A DNA stretch of 64,000 nt, taken from positions 1-64,000 of the forward strand of contig JBAXPV010000009.1 of assembly GCA_037132075.1 (NCBI GenBank). Reading direction: 5' to 3'. The translations under genes and the position numbers were made by a program. Below, piece by piece: positions 43,250 through 51,539 of the stretch (position 1 is the stretch's first letter; each line of letters opens with the position of its first letter). The notes beneath the pieces are model-generated. The model did not search any database, was not told where the DNA came from, and saw only the letters and a program-made list of their open reading frames with translations. The stretch comes from JBAXPV01 sp037132075. Lineage in GTDB: Bacteria; Bacteroidota; Bacteroidia; Bacteroidales; CAIXZF01.

Positions 43250-44089
43250 AAATTCTTTCATCCTTGCCATTTGCCATACTGGCGTCGACGTTGCACCCGA
43301 TATCCCCACAGTATCATGAGGTTTAAACCACGCTTCTTTTATTTCAGATTCCTCTGAAACATAAAATGAATCCGGATTGGCTTCGAAGCAAATATTAAAA
43401 AGCACCTTCGCATTGGAGGAGTCTTTTCCTGCAACAAAAATATTCTTGTCATAGGATTTCGCAAATTCAGCCAGCTTTGCTTCCCGATTGTGTACCTGGC
43501 GGCATACAGTATCCTGAAGATTTACTTTAATTCCATTTGATTCAAGTACTGCAGCAATTTCATAAAATTGTGACAGGCTCTTTGTCGTTTGACTGTACAG
43601 GCTTATCTCGAGAGGCATTGCTGTCAAATCAAGCTGCGTGATGTCTTCAAACGCCACAGCTGTCCCGGCAGTTTGGGCAAGTATTCCAATCATCTCCGGA
43701 TGTTCTTTTTTGCCGAAAATGTAAATATTTTCTTTGTTTTCAAATGAAATCCTAATCCTGTCCTGGACATGAAGAACTACTTTACATGACGCATCCACAA
43801 CCGTATTCCCGTTTTTTTCAGCCAAAGCGTAAGTAGATGGAGGTTCGCCATGCGCCCTGAACAAGACTATTTTCCCATGTAAGAGTTTTAGTTCATCAAG
43901 GCTTATTGTGTTAAGGCCCATTTTTTCCAGCCTGCTTACCTCTTTCGCGTTATGTACTATCTTTCCGACACAGTAAACTTCTTCGCCTTTTGAGAGCATT
44001 TCTTCGGCGATTTGAATCGCATGCTTAACCCCAAAACAAAAACCTGCTTTTGGATTGATGATCACCTTAAGATTGAGTGCTGATGACAT
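43235..44089 (-). CDS. ispH: 4-hydroxy-3-methylbut-2-enyl diphosphate reductase
   Basis: The 284-residue protein carries the three cysteines that hold the Fe-S cluster: Cys18 (AGFCFGV), Cys102 (DASCKVV) and Cys196 (DTVCRQV). It also has HN at 46-47, RAHGEPP, KEHPEMIG with the catalytic Glu, and a C-terminal GISGATSTP. IspH makes IPP and DMAPP in the last step of the MEP isoprenoid pathway. It lies five bases after the glycosyltransferase stop, so the two form an operon. Its 3' end overlaps the convergent REC-kinase-REC gene by 15 bp, with no terminator between. Confidence 0.95.
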   Translation of the reverse strand: MSSALNLKVIINPKAGFCFGVKHAIQIAEEMLSKGEEVYCVGKIVHNAKEVSRLEKMGLNTISLDELKLLHGKIVLFRAHGEPPSTYALAEKNGNTVVDASCKVVLHVQDRIRISFENKENIYIFGKKEHPEMIGILAQTAGTAVAFEDITQLDLTAMPLEISLYSQTTKSLSQFYEIAAVLESNGIKVNLQDTVCRQVHNREAKLAEFAKSYDKNIFVAGKDSSNAKVLFNICFEANPDSFYVSEESEIKEAWFKPHDTVGISGATSTPVWQMARMKEFLENL

Positions 44090-44094
44090 TGGAT

Positions 44095-45573
44095 TTATAA
44101 ATTCTCTGATTTTAATCGGGATTGTTTTGTGGAATTCTTAAGTACCAAAAGAACAGGCGATTTGTCAAGTACTTTATAATTCCCTAATATGTCGTTTTTA
44201 CTCAGTTTTGATAAACCAAGGATTTCAAAGTTTTTTTGATCCAGGAAGATGTAATCAATATTGTAAGATGAAGCTTCCTGCGCAAAGTCTTTGTGCAATT
44301 TGGTATATGATTCGGTGTAATACAGATCGGAATGTATTCTGGAGAAATCTTCAATGTTGTTAAAGATATAAGTCATTGGCGCAATAATATTAAGCCTGGA
44401 ACAGTCTCCCTTACAGTAAGTATTTAAAATTTTAGCCGAGTCAGTAATATCGTATTTCTTTAATGAAAATTGAACATTAAAAACGGTATTTACGATGAGA
44501 TATCCCTGGAGTAGCATGACAAATGTCAGCTGAGTCCATTTAGGAAAAATGATTTTCTTTTGATTAAGGAATTGCCATGTTTTTGAAATAATCAGGACAA
44601 AAAACGGAAAATAAATCAACATATATTTTGATGTCTTATGGGCAGAGAAAATTCCCATCAGCATGATGATTAAAGCAAGGAACAATATTTTTTTTCTGTC
44701 AGGTAGCTTATTGTTTTTCCACAGAAAATAAATAGAAAAAAGTGTCAGTAAAGTAAGCGAAAATTCTTTAGGGCTATTAAAAAACCGCATTTGTTCTTCC
44801 AGAGCATTGACCAGCACAAATCCCGGTGGAGAATGGGCAGAGACTGTAATAAATGGCGAGTTTGCGATTTGGTACCACCAGAATTCTACAGTAAACTGTG
44901 ATGTGAAATCGTAGAAATAGATACAGGAAGTCAGCAATAAGCCCGGGATAAATGTTATTAAATACTTTCTGTAGTAGATGACCATGACAATGAACCCGGC
45001 AGCAACCAGGAAAATGCCATTCAAATGCGTTGCCACGGCAAGCCCTGAAGAAAGTCCCATAAAGAATGAATTCCGGAATTGATGTTGGTTTTCGACAAGC
45101 TTTTCATAGAAAATCCATGCAATAAAGGCAAAACACATCAGCATAAGTTCAGGCCTGAAAACAAATGAGAACTCGAAGACAAGAGAATTACATAGGACTA
45201 GTAATAATGGAACGAAAAGGGGATAGCTTTTTTTTCGTAAATACAGGATGAAAATCAAAAGGAAAATGAGATAAAACAACAAGCTCAACGATTTCAATGT
45301 GTAGAGGTCAAATCCAAAGAGTAAAGTCAGCACTGTTCCGCCAAGGGTGAGCAGTTTGTGATGAACGATATTCCGGACTTCCTGAAGGGTTACGCCTCTC
45401 ATCAACTCGGAGCGGGGTGTCCCGGTCTTGGCATTGAAATATACGATTTCGCCCAGCCAGGCATCATCTGTATGTGGAATCCTGTGGTAGAGGCTGCTCA
45501 CATAAAGCAATGCACTTAATATCAAGGCATACTTAATGATATTGGGATTAATCAGCTTCTCCGGATCCATCAT
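44095..45573 (-). CDS. GT-C-type membrane glycosyltransferase (GT39/PMT-like)
   Basis: The 492-residue protein has about ten membrane spans and a soluble C-terminal part. The first external loop contains HTDDAWLGE, the acidic motif that marks GT-C enzymes using lipid-phosphate sugars (GT39/ArnT/PMT-like). A further loop carries RPELMLM. Acceptor and sugar are unknown. It is the first gene of an operon with ispH, an arrangement with a loose logic because isoprenoids build lipid carriers. Two -7 boxes lie upstream. A second Met codon follows the first directly, so the start may be either. Confidence 0.7.
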   Translation of the reverse strand: MMDPEKLINPNIIKYALILSALLYVSSLYHRIPHTDDAWLGEIVYFNAKTGTPRSELMRGVTLQEVRNIVHHKLLTLGGTVLTLLFGFDLYTLKSLSLLFYLIFLLIFILYLRKKSYPLFVPLLLVLCNSLVFEFSFVFRPELMLMCFAFIAWIFYEKLVENQHQFRNSFFMGLSSGLAVATHLNGIFLVAAGFIVMVIYYRKYLITFIPGLLLTSCIYFYDFTSQFTVEFWWYQIANSPFITVSAHSPPGFVLVNALEEQMRFFNSPKEFSLTLLTLFSIYFLWKNNKLPDRKKILFLALIIMLMGIFSAHKTSKYMLIYFPFFVLIISKTWQFLNQKKIIFPKWTQLTFVMLLQGYLIVNTVFNVQFSLKKYDITDSAKILNTYCKGDCSRLNIIAPMTYIFNNIEDFSRIHSDLYYTESYTKLHKDFAQEASSYNIDYIFLDQKNFEILGLSKLSKNDILGNYKVLDKSPVLLVLKNSTKQSRLKSENL

Positions 45574-45580
45574 TGATTGT

Positions 45581-45602
45581 CAAAGTTATTTCAGCAAAGG
45601 TA
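45581..45602 (-). promoter_or_regulatory. Two -7 boxes (TACCTTTG and TAACTTTG) of the glycosyltransferase-ispH operon
   Basis: Exact TAnnTTTG matches on the minus strand at 45595-45602 and 45581-45588. The nearer box ends seven bases before the first ATG. Which one is used cannot be told. Confidence 0.5.
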
Positions 45603-45681
45603 AATTTCTTATGGTCACCAGAAAATTCATTCGATGTGATATTATCTGATAAAAGAAATGTTAGGTGACTGCTTTCCTTTG

Positions 45682-45689
45682 TAATTTTG
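45682..45689 (+). promoter_or_regulatory. -7 promoter box (TAATTTTG) of pgi
   Basis: Exact TAnnTTTG match ending 29 bases before ATG 45719. It supports that ATG over the in-frame upstream start at 45665. Confidence 0.55.
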
Positions 45690-45718
45690 TTTTGATAAAA
45701 TCGCAAACACATTCAAAG

Positions 45719-47065
45719 ATGACCAATATTAAATTAGACATAACCCATATTTTGCCTTTCATCGACAGGCATGAACTTGATTTGTTACAGCCTGAGCTAA
45801 ATCTCCAGCACCAGCTGCTGATGAATCAGACTGGTGCAGGCAATGATTTCCTGGGCTGGATGTCACTTCCTGACGATATTGACGATGCCTTGCTGAGCAG
45901 GATTGAGACAGAAGCCGCACGTATTGCCTCATTGGCTGAATATGTGGTCGTAATCGGCATCGGTGGTTCATATTTGGGTACCCGGGCGATCCTGGAAGCA
46001 ATGCAGCATCATTTTGCCAGCCAGATGCCGGGAAAATCATATCCCAAAATCATTTATGCGGGACAAAATATCAGTGAGGATTATTTGAAGGATCTTTTGG
46101 ATCTTTTGGATCTTCATACCTATGCCTTGCTTGTGGTCTCAAAGTCGGGGACTACGACCGAACCTGCTATCGCGTTCAGGGTGTTACGTCAGCATCTCGA
46201 GGCTAAACTCGGTAAGGTCGCCGCCAGGGAACACATCATCGCAATCACCGATAAAGAGCGCGGTGCCTTAAAAGGGGTGTCAGACATGGAGGGATATCCG
46301 ACATATGTTATTCCTGATGATGTGGGAGGCCGGTTTTCAGTATTGACACCTGTCGGACTTTTACCCATTGCCATCGCAGGTTATAACATCCGTGAATTTG
46401 TTAACGGGGCCCGTGAAATGAAAAAACAAGCACAAGGATCACCCGATTTTGAGAAAAACCCTTGTACTTTGTATGCTGCAGCCCGAAATTTGCTTTATCG
46501 TGGCGGCAAGCCGGTTGAGGTCATGGTGAACTATGAGCCCAGGCTTACTTTCTTCACGGAGTGGTGGAAACAACTTTACGGAGAGAGTGAAGGGAAACAA
46601 CAAAGAGGGATTTTCCCAGCAGGCGTAAATTTCACCACCGACCTGCATTCCCTCGGCCAATATTTGCAAGACGGTCTGCGCATGCTTTTTGAGACGGTGA
46701 TCCTCGTGGAGAAACCCAACAGGGAGTTGATCATCCCAAAGGAAGATAAAGACTTTGACGGCCTGAATTTCTTGGCGGGCAAGCCTTTGCATTATGTTAA
46801 CCAACAGGCAGCCCAGGGTACTTTGCTTGCCCACCTTGATGGAGGCGTCCCGGTGATGCAATTGAAAATCCCGCAACTTAATGAAAGAACTCTTGGCGAA
46901 TTGGTCTATTTCTTTGAATTTGCCTGTGCCTTAAGTGCTTATGTTTTGGATGTCAACCCCTTTGACCAGCCTGGGGTGGAGGACTATAAAAAGAATATGT
47001 TTGCCCTTCTGGGGAAACCAGGCTATGAAGCCGAGGGAGAAGTTCTGAAAAAACGCCTTATATAA
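45719..47065 (+). CDS. pgi: Glucose-6-phosphate isomerase
   Basis: The 448-residue protein is of the shorter Bacillus-like class. Substrate-binding motifs include VVIGIGGSYLGTRA, VVSKSGTTTEPAIAF, GGRFSVLTPVG and a late QQRGIFPAGVNFTTDLHS with the catalytic His region. It interconverts glucose-6-phosphate and fructose-6-phosphate in glycolysis. tadA starts one base after its stop region, so the two are co-transcribed, although the functions are unrelated. A run of three near-identical lysine/aspartate/leucine codon triplets (LLDLLDL, ~46088-46111) is a small local repeat. Confidence 0.96.
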   Translation: MTNIKLDITHILPFIDRHELDLLQPELNLQHQLLMNQTGAGNDFLGWMSLPDDIDDALLSRIETEAARIASLAEYVVVIGIGGSYLGTRAILEAMQHHFASQMPGKSYPKIIYAGQNISEDYLKDLLDLLDLHTYALLVVSKSGTTTEPAIAFRVLRQHLEAKLGKVAAREHIIAITDKERGALKGVSDMEGYPTYVIPDDVGGRFSVLTPVGLLPIAIAGYNIREFVNGAREMKKQAQGSPDFEKNPCTLYAAARNLLYRGGKPVEVMVNYEPRLTFFTEWWKQLYGESEGKQQRGIFPAGVNFTTDLHSLGQYLQDGLRMLFETVILVEKPNRELIIPKEDKDFDGLNFLAGKPLHYVNQQAAQGTLLAHLDGGVPVMQLKIPQLNERTLGELVYFFEFACALSAYVLDVNPFDQPGVEDYKKNMFALLGKPGYEAEGEVLKKRLI

Positions 47066-47066
47066 T

Positions 47067-47510
47067 ATGGTGGAACTCCAGAACGAGGAGCGCTATATGC
47101 GCGAGGCCTTGAAAGAAGCTTTTATTTCACTGGACCTGGAGGAGGTCCCAATCGGTGCCGTGGTTGAATGTAAAGGCAGAATCATAGCCAAAGCCCATAA
47201 CCTCACCGAACAGCTTAATGACGTGACTGCCCATGCTGAAATGCAGGCCATTACTGCCGCAGCGAACTTCCTTGGAGGCAAATACCTGAATGAATGTACC
47301 CTTTATGTTACAGTAGAACCCTGCGTTATGTGCGCTGGGGCCTTGTATTGGGCACAAGTGGGTAAAGTAGTCTATGGCGCCCCTGATGAAAAAAGAGGTT
47401 ATACTCTGGCAAATACCAAACTGCTTCACCCCAAAACAAAAGTCTCAGGAGATGTTTTAAAAGAAGAATGCGCAGAACTAATGTCTGCTTTCTTCAGGAA
47501 GAAAAGGTAA
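47067..47510 (+). CDS. tadA: tRNA adenosine(34) deaminase
   Basis: The 147-residue protein has the zinc deaminase signature: His56-Ala-Glu58 (TAHAEMQAI) and Cys86-x2-Cys89 (VEPCVMCAGAL). It converts A34 to inosine in tRNA-Arg(ACG). The EVPIGAVV start and the KRGYTLAN segment are typical of TadA rather than guanine deaminase. It follows pgi by one base. Confidence 0.93.
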   Translation: MVELQNEERYMREALKEAFISLDLEEVPIGAVVECKGRIIAKAHNLTEQLNDVTAHAEMQAITAAANFLGGKYLNECTLYVTVEPCVMCAGALYWAQVGKVVYGAPDEKRGYTLANTKLLHPKTKVSGDVLKEECAELMSAFFRKKR

Positions 47511-47531
47511 ACCTCTTTAAATAAAGGACTT

Positions 47532-47738
47532 CTATTTTTCTTTTTTGTCTGTATTTAATCCCACAAGAGAATAGAGTGCACAAAAGCGAAACAGGCCCGT
47601 AAAGAGGCTGATAAATCCAACAATGCCCAGGATGATTGCTAATGTGCCACTTCCCTTTCCGGTAAATAATAGGATTGCTATTGCAATAACGATAACGAAT
47701 CTCACGATTCTGTCGATGGTCCCGACGTTTTTCTTCAT
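47532..47738 (-). CDS. Small DUF2892 membrane protein
   Basis: This 68-residue protein begins MKKNVGTIDRIVRFVIVIAI and has two hydrophobic spans (FVIVIAIAILLF and LAIILGIVGFISLFTGL). It then has the FCALYSLVGLNT end typical of DUF2892, a family often beside or fused to rhodanese domains. No rhodanese is present here. It is a single gene between convergent tadA and the divergent transglutaminase-like gene. Its function is unknown. Confidence 0.8.
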   Translation of the reverse strand: MKKNVGTIDRIVRFVIVIAIAILLFTGKGSGTLAIILGIVGFISLFTGLFRFCALYSLVGLNTDKKEK

Positions 47739-47836
47739 ACTTTTATACTTTATTTGATTTTGTTGTATTGGTATATCAACAATATCTGGACCTCCTTGTT
47801 CATATAAACTAAAAGAACCTGATAATTATCATCCTT

Positions 47837-49789
47837 ATGTATAAACTATTTGTATTCCTGTTTATTCTCGGCTTTCCCTTAGTGTCGTCTGCTGACGGTA
47901 TCAGCGAACTGATCAGAAAGTCAGGGACAGCCAAAGATTATCCTGATGCCCGGCAAGTGGTCATCTTTGACAGTACCCGTGTTGTGGTTGCTGAAAGCGG
48001 GCTGGGCCTATTTTACACACATAGGCTTCATAAAGTGCTGACAGCCAAAGGTGCTCTTGAGCTTAATGTGATCAAAATGGAATATGATCCGCTCACGGCT
48101 TATGCTGAAATCCAGAAAGTCGTGATTTATCGGAATGATGGAACCACTGTATCGCTGGATATGAAACTGGTTGTTGATTATGCCGCTCCGGCCAGGGCAA
48201 TTTACTGGGGTGCCAGGGAAAAGATGATCGGAGTGGGGCGACTGGAACCGGGTGATGCCGTGGAAGTCTTCCTCTATAAAAAAGGATTTACCTATGCATT
48301 GCTACAGGGCGATGATGATGAACAGTATATCCCGCCCATGAGAGGACAATTCTACGACATCGTCCCTTATTGGGCTGATTATCCGATGCTGGAAAAAGTC
48401 TATAGTGTCAGTCTTCCAAAAACAAAGACACTTCAGTATAAGTTTTACCAGGCAGAAGTCACACCACAGATCAGCACCGCAGGAGAAAACAATACCTACA
48501 CTTTCTGCAAGAGAGACCTGATGCCGATAAAAATGGAGGCAGGTATGGTCGACCGCTCTAATGTGGCACCCAAGCTTTTGTTGTCAACCAGTCCCGACTG
48601 GATTGCCAAGTCATTGTGGTTCAACAAAGTGAATGAAGATTTTGGCAGTTTCGCCAGCACGCCCGCCATCCATAAAAAAGTGATAGAAATCTTACAAGGC
48701 GCAAAGGATGAGACTGATTCTATCAGCCGGCTGACACATTGGTGCGCAGATGAGATCCGTTATTCGGGCATCTCCATGGGAACGGGCGAAGGCTTTACGC
48801 TACATACCGGTGATATGACGTTTACGGATCGTTGCGGCGTATGTAAGGATAAAGCCGGCATCCTGATCACCATGCTTCGTGATGCAGGCTTCAATTCATA
48901 TCCTGCCATGACTATGGCTGGCAGCCGTATTGAACAAATCCCTGCCGATCAGTTTAATCATTGTGTTACTGTAGTTCAACGCAAAAGCGGCGAATATCAG
49001 CTCCTGGATCCAACCTGGGTTCCCTTTATCAGAGAGTTGTGGTCGAGTGCCGAGCAACAACAAAACTACCTGATGGGTTTACCCAAAGGTGCTGATCTGG
49101 CAATCACAGCTGTTTCTGCTCCTGAAAATCATTATTTCAAAATGGACGGTAGCTCAGAAATCTCCCGGGATGGGACCTTGCACGGGAGATTTGTCCTGGT
49201 GGCTGAAGGACAATCCGATGCTTCAGTTCGAAAAATGTTCACCGCAGGCTATAAAGTGCAGTGGAAGATGCTGGTTGAGAAGGAATTATTAAAAGTGAAC
49301 TCTTTGGCTAAGATCTTGTTTATTGATTTTGGCGATCCTTATCAATATCGGGAAAACCCAATCCGGATCGAACTACAGTATGAGATTCCAAACTATGCCG
49401 TAGTTACACCCGGCGAAATCATCTTTGTTCCGCTGTTGGCTTCAGAGGTTTTTAAAGGAAGTATGGGGCACCTGGGTTTTAACACCGCGCTGCAAAGCAG
49501 GAAGTACCCTTTCCGCGACAGATCTTCACGAACTGTCGAAATTAGTGAAACCGTCAAGCTGCCTGTCACTGGAGAGATCGCTTATAAACCGGAAGTGAAT
49601 CCTGTCAATGAGGAATATGCCTCTTATTTGGGTTCTTGTTTGCTCGATGGCAAGACGCTAAGTATGAAACAAAAGATCGTTTTGGGAAAACGAGTCTATG
49701 AAGCGTCTGAATGGCCAGCCTTCCGTCAGATTGTGGTCAACCAGAACAAAATGGCTGAAGAAGCACTGGTTGTTAAAATTATTAAGTAA
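47837..49789 (+). CDS. Exported DUF3857 / transglutaminase-like protein, catalytic residues intact
   Basis: The 650-residue protein has a signal peptide (MYKLFVFLFILGFPLVSSADG), an N-terminal DUF3857 beta domain (to ~250) and a transglutaminase-like core. The probable Cys-His-Asp triad is visible: Cys near 336 (DRCGVCKDKAG), His near 374 (FNHCV) and Asp near 391 (LLDPTW). The C-terminal ~230 residues form a beta-rich domain. Such proteins act in the periplasm as cysteine peptidases or transglutaminases; the substrate is unknown. A related but catalytically degenerate gene follows 25 bp downstream. Confidence 0.82.
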   Translation: MYKLFVFLFILGFPLVSSADGISELIRKSGTAKDYPDARQVVIFDSTRVVVAESGLGLFYTHRLHKVLTAKGALELNVIKMEYDPLTAYAEIQKVVIYRNDGTTVSLDMKLVVDYAAPARAIYWGAREKMIGVGRLEPGDAVEVFLYKKGFTYALLQGDDDEQYIPPMRGQFYDIVPYWADYPMLEKVYSVSLPKTKTLQYKFYQAEVTPQISTAGENNTYTFCKRDLMPIKMEAGMVDRSNVAPKLLLSTSPDWIAKSLWFNKVNEDFGSFASTPAIHKKVIEILQGAKDETDSISRLTHWCADEIRYSGISMGTGEGFTLHTGDMTFTDRCGVCKDKAGILITMLRDAGFNSYPAMTMAGSRIEQIPADQFNHCVTVVQRKSGEYQLLDPTWVPFIRELWSSAEQQQNYLMGLPKGADLAITAVSAPENHYFKMDGSSEISRDGTLHGRFVLVAEGQSDASVRKMFTAGYKVQWKMLVEKELLKVNSLAKILFIDFGDPYQYRENPIRIELQYEIPNYAVVTPGEIIFVPLLASEVFKGSMGHLGFNTALQSRKYPFRDRSSRTVEISETVKLPVTGEIAYKPEVNPVNEEYASYLGSCLLDGKTLSMKQKIVLGKRVYEASEWPAFRQIVVNQNKMAEEALVVKIIK

Positions 49790-49814
49790 TTCATCGATAC
49801 TATTTTAAAGCGTT

Positions 49815-51491
49815 ATGCGAAAACAAAATATATTTCTGCTACATTTCCTCTGCATACTTTTCCTCGGATTCCTTTTCTTGCCCAAAGCATCATTTGCACA
49901 GGGAGAAATCGATGCCGTGGTCGAAAAACAAATCAAAGAATATACCCTCCAGGAAGATGGCGAATTTGATTATCATCTGTACAAACAGGTTAAGTTATTG
50001 ACATACAATGCCATACACAAGATTTATGGGGAGACTTTTGTTTTGTACAACAGCGACTATCAAAAATTCACCCTTGGATATAGTTTTACTTTTATGAAGG
50101 ATGGGACTCGGATTACAACGCCTGAAAATGCTTTTAATGAGGTACTGCCTCGTTTTGCTGCCAATGCCCCTGCCTATAACAATCTGAAAGAAAAGGTTAT
50201 AACCCATACCGGGCTTGAGATTGGTTCAACAATTGTTTTGGACTATTCTATTACTTCTTCGGAGGCGTTTTTACCCGGACTTATGGTGGTTGATGGACTT
50301 ACAGATCTGAGTCCGGTGAATGCTTTGACCGTGGTTGTGAGGATTCCCAAAGGCAAAGATTGGACCTATAAGATTTTAAATACAACAGCCTCGTTAAATA
50401 TGAAGATAGAAGGGGATTTCAAAGTTTATCGCTGGCATTTTACCAATATACCGGCTCATATTTATGAGCCCAATCAGCCGGATGCTACAGACTTCTTACC
50501 ACTTATGATGTTTTCAAGTCTAAAGAGTCATAAGGACCTTTCCAAGTGGTTGAAAAAACAGCCATGTTTTTCGGAATCGTGCAGTGCAGCGATGATCGAA
50601 AAGGCCCAACAAATCAGGAAAGAGGAAAAGGAAGACCTGAAGGTGGCCTTGAAATTACAGGATTTGGTAGTTAACGAATTGTCATTGATTAGCATACCTG
50701 CCAATATCGCAGGTTTTAGGGGCCGAGCCCCTCAGGAGGTTTGGGCCAGTGCCTATGGTACTCCTTTGGAAAAGGCAGTCTTGCTAAGTGCCCTGTTGAA
50801 GGCAGTTAATATCGATGCGGAAATTCTCACGATTGTCCCCGAATCATATTCCATGGATATGCCCAATCCGTTTCTTTGGGATGATTTTTATATTGCTTTC
50901 GATCCAGGGACCCGAGGCAGGAAACCCATCTATTTATCAGTTCGCGAGATTAATGACAAGGATCTCCCGCTCAAAATCGGGAAGAGAAAACTCCTGCCGA
51001 TTCCCGGGCTTTCAGGCATAAGAGAAAATAATTCAAGCAATGAGCTTAACCATGCCAGCCTGGAGAAAGAAATCAAAATGGATGAGAAGGGTGATGTGAC
51101 CGGTGGTGTGAGTGTCAGGAAAGAAGGAAAGTATCTTTTTATGAGCCTTCCTGTCCCGGAAAAAGGATTGGAAACTTGGCACATGGGAGAGCTTACTGTC
51201 ATGCGTGATAGTCCGTTTGAGATCGCGTACCCGCTAAGCGAGGAGATTAAACTTAGCATCGAATTACCTGCCAATGTTGAATTAATCAGTACAATTACCG
51301 ACAAGCAGATTGACAACAAGGCCGGGAAATTCGATTTTAAAATCGCTAAAGAAGGCAATAAACTCACAATTCAAAAGAACATCACCTTAATGAACCTGAC
51401 CCACGACCCGGCTGCTTACTCCGATTTCAGGGACTTGGTAAATACCTGGTCATCAAAAATGTTTAAAGAAGTGATTTTTATAATAAAGTAA
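49815..51491 (+). CDS. Exported DUF3857 / transglutaminase-fold protein lacking catalytic residues
   Basis: The 558-residue protein has a signal peptide (cleavage after ASFAQ) and the same DUF3857-plus-transglutaminase layout as its upstream neighbour, with modest similarity. At the active-site region it reads VWASAYGTPLEKAVLLSALL, with no Cys, and further on FLWDDFYIAFDPGT, with no His in the expected place. The fold seems kept but catalysis lost. It probably partners with or regulates the upstream active protein, with which it is co-transcribed. Confidence 0.75.
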   Translation: MRKQNIFLLHFLCILFLGFLFLPKASFAQGEIDAVVEKQIKEYTLQEDGEFDYHLYKQVKLLTYNAIHKIYGETFVLYNSDYQKFTLGYSFTFMKDGTRITTPENAFNEVLPRFAANAPAYNNLKEKVITHTGLEIGSTIVLDYSITSSEAFLPGLMVVDGLTDLSPVNALTVVVRIPKGKDWTYKILNTTASLNMKIEGDFKVYRWHFTNIPAHIYEPNQPDATDFLPLMMFSSLKSHKDLSKWLKKQPCFSESCSAAMIEKAQQIRKEEKEDLKVALKLQDLVVNELSLISIPANIAGFRGRAPQEVWASAYGTPLEKAVLLSALLKAVNIDAEILTIVPESYSMDMPNPFLWDDFYIAFDPGTRGRKPIYLSVREINDKDLPLKIGKRKLLPIPGLSGIRENNSSNELNHASLEKEIKMDEKGDVTGGVSVRKEGKYLFMSLPVPEKGLETWHMGELTVMRDSPFEIAYPLSEEIKLSIELPANVELISTITDKQIDNKAGKFDFKIAKEGNKLTIQKNITLMNLTHDPAAYSDFRDLVNTWSSKMFKEVIFIIK

Positions 51492-51539
51492 ATACTTAAC
51501 GTAAAAAATATGCTTTCTCCGTCTGAGCTGCTGATGACT

